A stretch of DNA of 64,000 nucleotides from Blastomyces gilchristii SLH14081 (taxonomy: Eukaryota > Ascomycota > Eurotiomycetes > Onygenales > Ajellomycetaceae). Each line of letters starts with the position of its first letter. Within the stretch, counting starts at the first letter, position 1. The notes under the pieces were generated by a model. It did no database searches. It was not told the DNA's origin and saw only the letters and a list, made by a program, of their open reading frames with translations. Where the stretch lies: assembly GCF_000003855.2 (NCBI RefSeq), contig NW_003101677.1:306922-370921 (forward strand), in the 5' to 3' direction. Of this stretch, positions 46,048 to 57,790 are shown piece after piece. A program made the position numbers and the translations under genes.

Positions 46048-47140
46048 ATGGTTGATATAACGTAGATGAGGGACAGCAAGCAGCCTTCTTACTATGGTTT
46101 TTATATTTTCTTCTAAGTGTACAAGTCCACTTTCGCTTCGCGAGTGTTCGTTTCTTTTGGATATACGAATGGATGAGGGTTAGATCTAAAACGGCGGGGT
46201 TAATGATTATACTTGCATTTTACTTAGTTATTAGCAATCCTATTTACATTCGTCACTATTAACATGATTATTGTTGCTATCAAAGCCCAATGGTATCTGC
46301 GTACATACGAGATGATGATCGTTTGCGAAAGTCGTTCGTGCGTGAATAACCCTTGGGATTTGTAAATAAGAAATCGTTCTTCTATCAAATTTGTCTATTA
46401 TCTATTATTCATAAATCTATCCTGAAAGGTATTAGATTTAAAGTTGCCACAAACGAATGCCACAAACAAGATGAAGACAAGGATAACTAGTAAGGATATG
46501 TGGTAGCTTGAGATTCCTCACTACTAGCTTTAATCCTCACACACACTTGCACTTTAAAACTCTAACTTTATCCCACTGCTGGCATTATCCAATTAGTAAT
46601 TCGTGTGGTTCCTTCATGGGTTGTTCATCATTATTCCACTGCGTCTAGGTCGATCGGTATTCTTCGTTCTGTTCGATGTTTGTTTCATCGTTGCCTGCTT
46701 CGCTACAGTCTCGTGTCGGGTCGTCGAAGGTATTCATTCCCGACGGACTCCTTCAACCTCAGGAGCGGCATGTGGTCCCGGCAACTACTGCTTGGAATCG
46801 CCTGGCTAACCAGCTCTGTGCGATTGACGCCCAATTGGGCACTGTCTGCTTGACTAGTGATATTCCATGTCGATGAGGTTCCGGAGGAATTAATTCTCGG
46901 GCGACTCTAGCAATGCTAGCGGACTATATTCCCGGGACTGCCGTTGAGAATCGCCTGGCTGATCCTCTCCATTCGACTGTTAGTAGTTACGATAGCACCC
47001 ATTTGACAAGCGGCATAGCTCCGCGTTGATCCGCTTCTAGAGTATTTCCTTCTCCTCAACGGGCCATCTTAGGTACGGGGTGAGCTGTGGTCAGGTTTGA
47101 ATTCTTGATCATTTTGGCTGTTTGGAGGAACCCTGACATA
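46048..47140. other. 3' flank of LSG1 up to the isochore border
   Basis: Contains the LSG1 3' untranslated region and then ordinary-composition DNA with no supported gene. Two copies of a GAATCGCCTGGCT word, 153 bases apart (46795 and 46948), sit in similar but diverged surroundings. Short frames at 46603-46876 are shadows. From about 47140 the base composition becomes strongly AT-rich. Confidence 0.5.
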
Positions 47141-47180
47141 AGGAAAGGTTGATGTTAGCTCTGTTTATCGGCAGATATAG

Positions 47181-47202
47181 GGAGGCAGGCAGGCAGGCAG
47201 GT
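47181..47202. repeat. GGCA tetranucleotide repeat
   Basis: Four to five GGCA units at the border of the AT-rich region. Simple repeat. Confidence 0.85.
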
Positions 47203-47588
47203 GAATTATCATTTCTGTATCTTCTAAATATTTCTGCAACACTCTCACCCAAGAGATTCTAATATCACTCATCTCCAAATTCAATAAATATATATCAGAG
47301 TTTCTCTGTCATAGCACAAAAATAAAGCTAGAGAGATAAAGAATCTAAATATAATAGTTTCATAATAATTGAAGAAGTATTTAGTGTAGATGTATCAGAT
47401 TGAAGTTGATGATGTCTTTTGTATCTAATCCGTACGCATAGCAATGAGATTTTGAGTGTTTTGAAGATCCGAGGCTTCTCATTGGTTGATAATATTAGTC
47501 AGACTATGAGTCACTAATCTGAAAGTAGTTAGTAACATATTGGGGATGGATGTTAGAGGATAACGCTATCTAAGGTGAAACTATATGT

Positions 47589-47616
47589 ACCAGCGCCTGC
47601 TGGTAGAAGGGCCGAT
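47589..47616 (+). repeat. 28-bp palindrome-bearing repeat, less mutated copy
   Basis: Begins with the palindrome ACCAGCGCCTGCTGGT. A second copy lies at 47923-47950 and ends exactly where the copia LTR begins. The two differ only by transitions at CG or CC/GG steps, except at the last base. Confidence 0.7.
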
Positions 47617-47922
47617 CAACCGCGGGACCCCCAACACCCCCCCTCAGACCAGCTATCACAGAGTACAGTACTTCCTCTCAGTGACTCTCTTCAGTGGCTC
47701 CCCACAATGGCTCCTCTTAGTGGACTCAGTTAGTTCTAGAGCTTACAGGACTTCTAGAGCACACTTCTGAGATATCTCTTAATACTGTTAAAATGTTCAG
47801 AGTATTTGTTAGGAATTTTTAAGTCTATTCTGAGATTGAACTCATGTATGTTGATCACAGTGAGACTCATGCTCAACAGTCTCATAATCTGTAGACTACT
47901 GAGATAAAAGAGCTCAATTATC

Positions 47923-47950
47923 ACCAGCACCTGCTGATAGAAGAGCTGAT
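47923..47950 (+). repeat. 28-bp palindrome-bearing repeat, more mutated copy
   Basis: Second copy of the 47589-47616 sequence, with G-to-A and C-to-T changes at CG and GG/CC sites. Similarity to the first copy stops at 47950, directly before the TG of the inferred LTR, which suggests the copia element inserted into a copy of this repeat. Confidence 0.65.
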
Positions 47951-48220
47951 TGTCGGAATAAGTGTTACAGATGAATATGTTGAAGACATATAAATCTTAT
48001 ATGTATCAAGATCTGCTTGTTATCTTATTCATGCACTATCTAATATATCTATTTCATACAAAAGATAGAGCTATTTATAGTAAAATATATGTGTGAGTCA
48101 AGAGAGCTAGTATAAGTAAGTATTAGACAAGTATTGTAATAAGCTGATAATAATAAGAAATATTATAGTAATACAATATTGATAATATTCAGTAGTGTAT
48201 AATCTCTTTTTTCTGATACA
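47951..48220 (-). mobile_element. Inferred copia 3' LTR
   Basis: 270 bases bounded by TG...CA ends: on the minus strand it starts TGTATCAGAA and ends TTCCGACA. On the minus strand a purine-rich word GAAGAGAG, suited to a polypurine tract, comes just before it, and the copia coding relic ends about 160 bases further upstream. A TATA-like stretch lies inside. The opposite LTR is not in the window, so the boundaries rest on these signals and on the neighbouring repeat that stops at 47950. Confidence 0.55.
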
Positions 48221-48271
48221 CTCTCTTCAGCAAATGTAACATGTAAATGAAAGTGTAAATGAAGCTGTAAT

Positions 48272-48350
48272 AAAAAGAGTGTAGATGAATCTATAGTAAA
48301 AAGAGTGTAAATAAATCTATAGAAAAAAGAGTGTAGATGAATCTATAGAG
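48272..48350. repeat. Three tandem 25-26-bp units
   Basis: The unit AAAAAGAGTGTAGATGAATC plus six or so bases occurs three times at 48272, 48298 and 48323, with a partial fourth before them. It lies between the copia stop and the LTR, so it is part of the element's 3' non-coding end. Confidence 0.75.
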
Positions 48351-48811
48351 ATTATATTAAAATAGATTATTTATTCTGCTTATATCTTAATAATATCTGA
48401 TATATCAACTAGGCTTAGTATCTTAATGAATTCTGTATATTTCTAGTATGACAGAGTCTTAGTGAGGTTATTCACTGACATCTGAGCTATAGACACTCAA
48501 TCAACTGTAATATCACTGAATTAAACATATTCTCAAAGTCAACTTTCATATATATTAATATAACAGAGCTTTACAATTATAGAGAAGTCTTTCTTTATAA
48601 AAATATCAATAGTTTAATAATTATCACATTAAATATAAATCTTATAGTCAGATTTAAATTAAATATATTGAAAGAATTTATCTCATTAGATAGACTTCTT
48701 ACTAACTTATAAGATAATAATAAGCTCAGCTTCTATAATAGATGTAGTTATAATTATCTATCTATTTGATTTTCAATCAATAATCTTATTAAATAGTGTG
48801 AAGATATATTC

Positions 48812-48825
48812 TTATATAGAGCAGT
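48812..48825. repeat. LINE target-site duplication, left copy
   Basis: TTATATAGAGCAGT, identical to 56461-56474; the base before and after each copy differs. It lies inside the copia RNase H region. Confidence 0.8.
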
Positions 48826-49129
48826 CAGCATCACCACGAACTCAGTCAATTTTTTGAATAAGAACCCGCCGATAGATTCATTGAAAAGCTCTCAATCATA
48901 CAAGCATTCTGACCCCATCGCCGACTGCATACCCTGTGTGGTGGTGAAGTTATCCAGTCAAATGTGAACCGGACATTGTTCAAAACTCCTGTGTGAGATT
49001 ATCCCTCATTCTCCCCTACCACACCACAACCCCGGGCCAAAGTGCCATACAAATTGTAAGGTGAAGAGACCTAGTCATATGCACTAATCTTCTCAATTTT
49101 GAAAGATCTCTGATCTGTAGTTGTGAAGA

Positions 49130-49445
49130 TATCTGAGAAGCAATCTCTGTGAAAACCCTGTTCATCTTTGATGTTTCAAAACACCAATGCCAAGTTTCAT
49201 TCTCATACCGCCCTTTCTAATCTGGCTCATCCTCAGCAGAAAAATACAAAAAGATATCTCAGTGATAATATCAAGCATATAATCAACAGTCACTTCTAAA
49301 GTGCAATCTTCATAATCTGTCTTCAGTGTATCTAGACATCAATATCAAGTCTCACCCTTGTACCACCTCTCTCAATCTGGCCCATCTCTGATAGAAAAGT
49401 ATAAAAAGATACCTCAGCAACTGTACTTAATACATAATCAGCAGA
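49130..49445. repeat. Imperfect tandem duplication in the LINE leader
   Basis: Two units of about 155 bases, each running from a CAAT..CAAGTYTCA word (near 49186 and 49341) through CAATCTGGCYCATC-type and AGAAAAGTATAAAAAGATA-type words to ATAATCARCAG. They have diverged by many transitions. Leader repeats of this kind are common in LINE promoters; function is not shown. Confidence 0.6.
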
Positions 49446-50350
49446 CATAATAACTATAAAATCAGTATATCTCAAGATCTGACTGAGTCTTTGATCCCTG
49501 CACAGTCAGATATATTAAATCTAGTTTTAATATCTCAATATTCAATAGATTCTACAAGAGATTGAGAATAGCAATACTAGATTTTTATTGAATTTGAGAA
49601 TTAACTCTATATTAATATAATCATTGACAAAGTCTTCTATTTTAAGATATAAATAACTAGTTTCTCTACATCTCACTGACAATATTTATATTATTATATA
49701 GAAACAGACTTATATTCTCTATAATATCAAGACTCTGAAGAGAGAAAGTCTTGATAGAAGATATACAGTAGTGCATATCTTAGCAGTTTCTATCTCATTC
49801 TTCTGCAGCAGTTAATGTAAAAAAAAGATTTTAGAAATAGTTTTTTACTTCTCTTGAAAAAGTAAGATGTTTTTCTCTGGGTTTTATATAATATTCTTAC
49901 AAAGAATTAAAAACAGAGTTATTTTCTATCATAATTTTATATTCTTTTAAGTAAGAATTACTTTTTCAGTGACTGAAGAGCTTTTATTAATACTTAATTC
50001 TTTTTTACACTCTTTATTAACTGATTTGAGTTGTATACTTATTGTGTGAGAAGAATTGAATAATTTAGAATAAAATTAAATAGTTTTAATCAATTTCTCT
50101 GCAAAAAATTGATTTATTTTTTATCAGTTTTTCTCTTAAAAACTGTCATATTATCTGATTTACTATTAATTGATATTATACTTTTCCTCACTGTATCTCA
50201 AGAAAGAGATTGTAAAGATTTTATTGATTTATCTTAAAAATCAATTTTAGTTTATTAGATTCTCTTCAAAAATCTAATCTAGTTACTGAACTAGTGTGAA
50301 AAAAATCAGATATTCTATACACAAAAGTCTGTTATTCTTCTTTTGAAATA

Positions 50351-50476
50351 GTCTGATCAACTTTTCAATTGAAAACAGACTTAGAAATCTCTTAATTGAA
50401 ACAGTCTGACCAACTTTTCAATTCAAAAGAGTTTAATAAATATCTCAATTGAATTAGTCTGATCAACTTTTCATTG
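50351..50476. repeat. 53-bp tandem repeats before LINE ORF1
   Basis: The word GTCTGAYCAACTTTTCA occurs at 50351, 50404 and 50457, spaced exactly 53 bases. The third copy ends 10-15 bases before the ORF1 start at 50487. They may be promoter repeats of the LINE. Confidence 0.75.
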
Positions 50477-50486
50477 AGTAAGAACA

Positions 50487-51880
50487 ATGAGTTCAAAAGT
50501 ACACTCAGTTCATATGGAAAAAGATGCTTTCTCAAATACTATTTCTGAGATTGAAATTCTGAAGAGAAGAAAGAAAGAAGAAATAGAGAAATAATAAGTT
50601 CTTGAAATACAGAAACTTGAAAAAGTAAGTAAAATTCTTGAAAAGCAGTGTCTGAGTGAGATGAATGAAGAAGTTCTATTAATTCTTCATGCTCAGACTA
50701 GATAACTACAGAAAATGATCAAGTTCAAACTTAGAATTTCAAACACAGTTCAAAAAACTTTGAAAATTTCTAATACAATCACTGACTCTTCAGTTTACTC
50801 TTCTTTCTTTTCTACTTCTTCTTCTTCTTCTTTAAATCAGAAGAAAATATATGCTCAAGCAGCTGAATCTGCTGTCTCTAAACCTGCTATCTTTAAATCT
50901 GCTATCTCAAAACCTGCTCAAAATTCTGAGAAAACTGAGAAGAATACTGCTCATACTTCTAGTGATAGAAGAGTGAAGAAAAAAATGTAAAAAGAGAAAA
51001 ATCTTCAAATCTTCAGAAATAGAAGACTTATTCTCAAAGTCTCAAATCAGAACATATTGCAGAGAAATAAGCTAAACTTAAACCTTATTTTCAGAATTAG
51101 AAATGAAATCAATCAGCAGTTCTTTTCTCAGTTAATGACTGATATTAAAGTTTAAAAATCAGTTATAGCTTCAATTGAGTCATTCTTCTTTGAAAACTTC
51201 ATCATTCTGATCACAATGTCTGAATTCAGTGCAGAATTCCTTATTCAGAATGAGAATCTCTGAAAATTAGCAGTAGAATCTTTATTAAACACAACAATTC
51301 TATCTGAGAGAGATGAAAAGTGAGATAAATTCATTCTTTATAATATTTCAGTTGAAATTTTTAACTGTGAAGAAGAAATACTACTTCTCAAAAATAAATT
51401 AAAAGAATATAACTCTATTCAACTGAGACAAGAGCCTGTATAACTAAATTCAATTAAGTTCAGATAAAGCAGAAGAAATGCCTCTATTCTAGTATATATA
51501 AAGATAATTGAACAGTCAAAGATCTCTGAAGTAAGAGTAGCAGATTTGAAAATGAGAGTTCATGAATACAAAGACTTAAGAATGAATCTCAAAGCTCAAA
51601 CACAGTGTTCAAACTGTCAAAGATATAGACACTTTACAATCTTCTATTTCAGAGACTCAAAATATGCATTCTGTATCAGAGATCACAAAACTAGTGAGCA
51701 TAAATATAAAACATGCTCAAAAAGAGATGAAATATGTCAACACACTCTGCTTAAATGCTCTAATTGCAAAGAAAAACATGCATCTAGCTTAAAAGAATGT
51801 ATGTTTGCTTCAAGAACTCAAAAGAACTGAAGAAAAGACAAAGCTCAGAGTAAATCTAGAACTGAAGAGAATAGTTAAGT
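50487..51880 (+). pseudogene. LINE ORF1 relic (gag-like, CCHC knuckles)
   Basis: Starts ATG at 50487 (MSSKVHSVHMEKDAF) and reads through a Lys/Glu-rich coiled-coil-like region, a Ser-rich stretch and, at about 51600-51810, cysteine/histidine knuckles (CSNCQRYRHF, CIRDH, CSNCKEKHASSLKEC). Several in-frame TAA, TAG and TGA codons sit where Gln, Arg or Trp would be expected. The protein would bind LINE RNA in an intact element. Confidence 0.7.
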
Positions 51881-52099
51881 CAGTAAACTCATAACTGTAA
51901 GCTTAAAAAGAAGAAACTCTTAACTATCTAAGTCTTCAAACTTCAATTCTTCAGCTAAATGTAAATAGAATTTAAATTCTCAAACTTCTGTTAAGATTAG
52001 AGAATTGAGAAATGACTCTGATAATAAACTAGATATAATGCAAGCAGTTGAGATTTCTACTTTTCAGAACAGTTATAATCTACTATCTGATAATAGTGA

Positions 52100-55000
52100 T
52101 TAGATTCTACTCTACTCTCTTTTAGTATGAATATACAATAAAAATAATAAAAAAAGTTTAAAAACTCATCAAAAATTACATTTATTCAAAATAATGTGAA
52201 TAGAAACTCAAATTGTATTTATTCTTATCTTCAAATTACATTTGAATAAAAAGTTGATTTTATACTACTTCAGGAGCTGAATTTTGATACTGAGTAAAAA
52301 TATGTCATTTTTCATTCAAGCTACTACTGCTTTTTATCTCAAAAGTCTGAGATAAAGTCAAGAGTAGTGATCTATGAAAGAAAGAGATTAAGATATCAAT
52401 TTAATCTAAGATTTAATATCATGTCTGACTCTGATATTCTGGTGAGTGATATTATAGATAAAGAAAATGAGTTTGATACTATACAGCTTATAAATATCTA
52501 TAATGAAAAGTCATTGAAGGAATATAACAATATCTGAACAATTAATAGAGAATTTCTGAACATAACTCTATTAAGAAACTCTATAATTGCAGAAGACTTC
52601 AATGCACATCATCTCTGATAAAATTCAGAATGTAAGAGAGCAGTGAGAGCTGATAATCTGATTAAATAAATCTTTGAGCATTCAATAGATTTGATTAATA
52701 AGTCTGATCAATAAACATTCTTTAAAAAAGATATGAAACAGAAGTCTATTATAGATCTAATCTTCATATCACAAAATCTAATGAAAAGAAGACTTATAAA
52801 CTGATTTATTAATTCAAATGAGACATCAGAATCAGATCATGAGATTATTCAATTTGATATTAAACTGAGTGAAAAATAAATGAGTGAAAATCCTCTTCTC
52901 TCTAATCAGTATAACTTTGAAAAAGCTGATTGAAAAGCAGTTGAAGAAAGCATAAAACTGTTAAAATCTGAAAGACAGAATGAGTTATATTGAAATTCTG
53001 ATCAAGATATCTCAAATGAAATGCTTAAGAATAGAGTGAAGCTTATTACATCTATTATTCTAACAAGTGTTAGAGATAATATTTCAAAGAGAAAATCTTC
53101 TGAGTATTCAAAACCTTGATAAAATAAGAATATCTCATCTAAAAGGAAAGAATTAGCTACTGCTAGAAGAGATTGAAAGAATAATGTAATATCTGATGAA
53201 GAGTTCAAAGCTGTCAGAAATGAATATTTTTCAGATATTAAAAGAGCTAAAACAGACTGCTGGAATAAATTTCTTGAAGAAGCATAAGAGAAGGAAGTTT
53301 TTAAAGCTTTTAACTATACTAAAACAAGAAGTGTAGCAAAACTTTCAGCCTTAGAATATGAGTTTCAGAATAAATCATATACAGCAAACTCTTTTGAGAA
53401 AAAATGTCAAGCTTTCATGAGAATTCTCTTTCAGAACTCATCAGATTCAGATTCAGATTCAGAGGAACAGAATATATTACTTCTCAACTATATTAATGAA
53501 AATGACTGAGAATGGTCTGATCTTACACAAGATGAATTAGAGTCAGCTATCTTCTCAAGTTCTGTTAAAACTGCTGCAGGTCCTGATTCAATTAATCACT
53601 TAATTATTCAAAATACATATTCCTACTTAAAGAATGAATATTTTGAGCTCTTTTTCAATCTCTTGAAAAATGAATATCATTCTGAATGCTGGAGAGAAGT
53701 CACTGAAGTGATTCTTACAAAACCTAATAGAAAAACTTCAATTTCTAAGTTATATAGAGTAATATCTCTATTGAACTGCCTAGGAAAGGTTTTAGAAAAG
53801 ATAATAGCTACTCAACTATCTTTTATAAACTCTATAGATGATTCTCTTTTATTCAGTGAATAAATGAGAGATAGAAAACAGTGATCTGTAATTGACACTG
53901 TTCTCTCAGTTGTTCATGATATTCAAATAGTAAAGCATAAGCACCTGGTCTCAACTGCAGTTTTTATTGATATAAAAGAAGCATTTGATCATGTTTCAAA
54001 GTCAAAGTTAATTCAGACATTGAAGATATTAAAACTGTCACTTTCTCTAATAAAATGAGTTAACTATTTTATATCTAAAAGAAGTATACAACTCTTCTTT
54101 GATAAAATGAAACAAGACAAGACTGAGATAAAAATAGAAGTATCACAGAGATCTTCAATCTCACTCATTTTATTTGCAATATATACTGCATATCTATTCA
54201 AAAATAGAAATATGAGAATAGTGTGATCTTCAAGTTATATGAATGATATTGATCTAGTCTACAGCTCAAAAACTATCAAAGAGAATTTAAAAGTAATTGA
54301 AGAAGCTGTAAAGAAAATCTTTATTAGAGCAGATATCAATTAAATTCAATTTAATATGAATAAAACTGAGTTAATTCATTTCTTTTCTAGATTCAATGAG
54401 AAAGAACTATCTCTAACTCTTTTAAATAGAGAGATTAAACTCAGTGTAAATGTCAAATGATTAGAAGTATGATTAAACTCCAAGTTGAATTTTAAATATC
54501 ACATTCAACAAAGAACTGTCAAGACAGAAAGACTATTAAACAACATAATCAGACTATTAAATACAGAGAGAGATCTATCCTTCCAGGCTATGAGACAGTT
54601 ATATATAGCCTGTATTACATCAGTAGCTGATTATGAAGTTCAAGTTTGATGAAATAATTAAGAGAATTTCACTGAACTCTTTCAAAATCTGTAAAACAGA
54701 GTCTTGAGAAGAATTCTGAGAGCATTCAAATCATCTTCTATTAAAGCAATGAAAATTGAAGCTTTGATTCCTTCTTCTGCTATTAGATTTGAAAAGGCCT
54801 GTATAAACTATGCTCTGAGAGTTGTAAAGATGAGCTTAAATCATATAATCAGAGAAAGAGTCTCTTCTTCATTTTCATCAATTAACTCTGAAAATGAACT
54901 GGATTGAAATAAATTTCTTGATTGAAATAAAAATAATTCTTCAAAGAAAATGTCTTCTTAACTGTACAGACTATGCTCTCTGATTAAAAATCAATTTTCT

Positions 55001-56089
55001 TTTTTAAATGTTGAAAAAGTTGATTATGAGAAGTTATCTCTCTGAAGAGAAAAGCTTGAATCTCTTATAGACTTACAAATAAGTGAACTATCAAAAGAGA
55101 AAGAATATGAACAGCATTTGAAGAGAATTTCTACAATCAATATAAAAGACTCTATTCTGATTTATTCAGATAGCTCAAAAAATGAGAACTTGAATAGATT
55201 AGGCACAGGCATTGCTTATACTGAAGATAATATCAATTTTATCTCAGATTTCTGAAATCTAGGCTCTGAATATGAAGTCTTTGATGCTGAACTATTTGTA
55301 ATAGTGAAAGCTTTCAAACTCATTGAAATAAAATCTCATAAAAGAGGAAATTGTTTGAAAGAGATATGAATATTCTCTGATAGTCAAGCTGCTTTAAAAA
55401 GACTTAGAAATAGTCAGATTCATAATAATCAAATGAATCTTGAACTGATCTTAAACTCTGTTTTAAAAATTCAAAGAAGAAGAATATCAAAGCTGATAAT
55501 TCATCTACACTGAGTTCCTGCTCATATGAATATTCATGACAATGAATTGGCTGATTCAGCTGTAAAAAAGAGTGCAGAATTAAGCAGATCTATTTAAAAA
55601 ATTATGTCCTGATCTTTTATAAAGAGAAAAATAAAAGAATCTTGTTTAGACAAGTGAAATGAAAGCTGGCAGAAATAAAAGAAGAGTATATATTATTCAA
55701 GATTTGAAACAAAACTCAAGTAAAAATCTTGTTTAATTAAATATAAAAAGAAAATATTCTCATCTATAATACAGCTGAAACTAGAACATGGCTATTTCAA
55801 ATCTTATATACAAAGATTTGATGATAGATTTGACTCAATAGAATGCTCATTCTGCAATACAAATGAGAATTCTGAGTATATTGTAATGCACTGTGCATTA
55901 TACAATAGTCTCAGAGCTAGATTGAAAGAGAAGTATGATCTAAATTAATTAAATATGAGATTCTTATTCTCAACTGAGACAGGAATTAAATACTTAATAG
56001 ACTTTCTATCAGAAACTCAAGCAGCTACAAGAAAATGGCTAAATTCAGAATTATCTGAATATGAAGAGAAGGAAATCAATCAGATATAG
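52100..56089 (+). pseudogene. LINE ORF2 relic (endonuclease, RT, RNase H)
   Basis: Endonuclease traces at about 52550-52860 include AEDFNAHH, where the glycine of GDFNAHH is now E, and SESDHEIIQFDI. Reverse transcriptase at about 53500-54500 includes KTAAGPDSINHL, YRVISLLNCLGKVLEKI and the catalytic box, now SYMNDIDLVYSS, with Asn replacing the first Asp. RNase H at about 55140-55600 keeps ILIYSDSSKNE, DAELF, IFSDSQAALKRL and VPAHMNIHDNELADSA. A C-terminal CSFC...HC zinc finger lies near 55850. TGA occurs at tryptophan positions, for example before VPAH. The start is approximate. Confidence 0.75.
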
Positions 56090-56460
56090 TCTGTTAAAAC
56101 AGCTATATACTATCTTTTAATAATTTGTTTTATTACAGTCTTTCTTTATTTTATCTTTTTCTTTCAATTTCTTTCTGTATATCTATTTAATATGTCTATC
56201 TTTAAGACTGTGTTCTCTTTTCCTTTGTCATGATATTGTCAAATGATTTCAAAGTATGAGACAATGTTAAAACACTGCAATTTGTAAACAGTTTTTGTAT
56301 TCTGAGCTGGAATTTTCTGATTTTGCATATCTGAAATTGATGAATGTATAATAGTTAACTTTACAGATATAGGAAAAACCCTGAGAACTGAAAGTTCTCA
56401 GGTAGATGTCATAGTCTCTGACTGCATACATCTATAATTGAAGAATAATAATAATAATAA

Positions 56461-56474
56461 TTATATAGAGCAGT
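56461..56474. repeat. LINE target-site duplication, right copy
   Basis: TTATATAGAGCAGT directly after the AAT tail of the LINE, where target-primed reverse transcription would place it. Confidence 0.8.
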
Positions 56475-57481
56475 GATCTGAATTATCTGTGAAAGAGATA
56501 TCACTGACAGCTTTAATAATATCAGATTTAAGATTAAGTTGTAGAGATCTGTCAATGTTATTATTATATTAAATAGTGAGATTCTTTATATTATATAGAT
56601 AAGATATTATTCTATTCATCTCTGATAAGTAGTGTTCTGATAAATTTATCATGAATATAGCTAGTTTACTCACTGTATATATAATATCAGAGTGAGTTAT
56701 CACTGCTGAGTAGATACAGAAGCTGATACATTCTTGATAATAATAAATTTTTGCAGATATGACTGACTTGTTAAAAGACTCTAACAGAGTATCAGTTAGT
56801 GAGGTATATATCTTACAGATGTGTGTAAGATGATATATATTAACTATCTTATTAATATAGACATTCTGACATAGTCAGAGCTTCAAGTTAAAATGATTAT
56901 ATATTATTCACATATTGAGAAATCATTTCAAATCTCTCATCTGTCAGATCTTGTAGATGTTTTTAAGATCTTTAATTAGTTAATCTCTTTCTTTTAAATC
57001 TTCTCATTGTGATAGAATGATGATATCATTCACATAGAAGAAGATAATTAATCAATTATTAAAGAAGAGATATTGATTCTCTGATATAGAGATAAAGTCT
57101 AGTATTCTTAATATTGAGAATAGTTTATTTAATCAGAGAAGAGATAATCTGTATAATTTATATAATACTTATAGAAGTTTTAGCACATGATTTATATACT
57201 TCAAATTTTGCACTCTCTTCAACTTTCATCATTCATCAGGTAGTTTCATATATACTAGCTCATTGATATCACTATTAATAAAGACATTGATTTTATCTAG
57301 CTATTTCATATCTAAATTAAATACTGCAGTTAGAGCTAACAAGATTCAGAGATCTCTGACAGCTAGTGTGTGAGCTTTTATAGTGAGAACTGTGATTGAT
57401 TGAAAATCTCTGTGTACACAGATATGAGCTTTGTATTTCAAAAGAAAATCTTCATCATTGAATTTGTATGTCATTCAAAAG

Positions 57482-57790
57482 GTTGCTTAAGCCAGTGTAC
57501 GATTACAGGCGTACACCGGCTTCTTATATATTGTAATATTGTACGCTAAATTAATTAGCGGCCGCTATGGCCCCTTTACACTCATATGTGTACACTAGTA
57601 GTTCAGAAGCGGCCGTGTTATTATCCAACAGTTGTACATTCTTCTGAACCACATCCTCTCTCACCAGATTCAGTCACGCCCACATGACCATATCATATGC
57701 CCTAGCTTCATGTGGATTAGCTCACCACTAGCATTTCATGATCATGTGACCTATCCCTGATTCGGCTAGTGTTCTGTGTACACTCTCACA
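57482..57790. other. GC-normal patch with hairpin and NotI-like palindrome
   Basis: Unlike its flanks this patch keeps CG, CC and GG. It opens with an inverted repeat, AAGCCAGTGTACG (57489-57501) and CGTACACCGGCTT (57510-57522), 12 of 13 paired over an 8-base loop. AGCGGCCGCT is at 57557-57566 and a second GCGGCCG at 57610-57616. It marks the end of the copia relic and may be the LTR or promoter of the element to its right; this is not proven. Confidence 0.5.

Larger units (their letters stand above)
48826..56460 (+). mobile_element. Tad-like LINE, apparently full length, nested in copia
   Basis: About 7.6 kb with the layout of a fungal Tad-clade LINE: long 5' leader, ORF1 with CCHC-type knuckles, ORF2 with AP endonuclease, reverse transcriptase, RNase H and a C-terminal zinc finger, a 3' leader and an (AAT)n tail at 56444-56460. 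It is flanked by a 14-bp duplication, TTATATAGAGCAGT, at 48812-48825 and 56461-56474. The copia reading frame resumes across it. Both ORFs are full of stops, so the element is dead. Confidence 0.8.
47951..57488 (-). mobile_element. Ty1/copia retrotransposon relic, split by a LINE
   Basis: Minus-strand pol fragments of one element lie on both sides of the LINE. From about 57488 to 56475: LLKYKAHICVH, the ALTAVFNLDM block and the reverse transcriptase catalytic box, now YVNDIIIL, at about 57014-57048. From 48825 to 48380: the RNase H block (DFGI-like region lost, but TTSIIEAELIILS and DITVDW, LTKTLSYQKYTEF and the end SLVDI remain). The reading frame continues across the LINE once one 14-bp duplication is removed. 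Integrase and gag are missing: the element is cut off at about 57488. Many codons are changed to stops (TGA for Trp, TAA/TAG for Gln), so it is dead. Confidence 0.8.

Noticed and set aside
46603..46876. Three overlapping small frames downstream of LSG1
   Set aside because: Overlapping in different frames, no family resemblance; more likely non-coding DNA with a diverged tandem unit.
50487..56089. Alternative genetic code (TGA read as Trp) in the AT-rich half
   Set aside because: TAA and TAG also interrupt the same frames at Gln positions and catalytic residues are lost; ordinary genes in the window use TGA as stop. Mutational decay explains it better.
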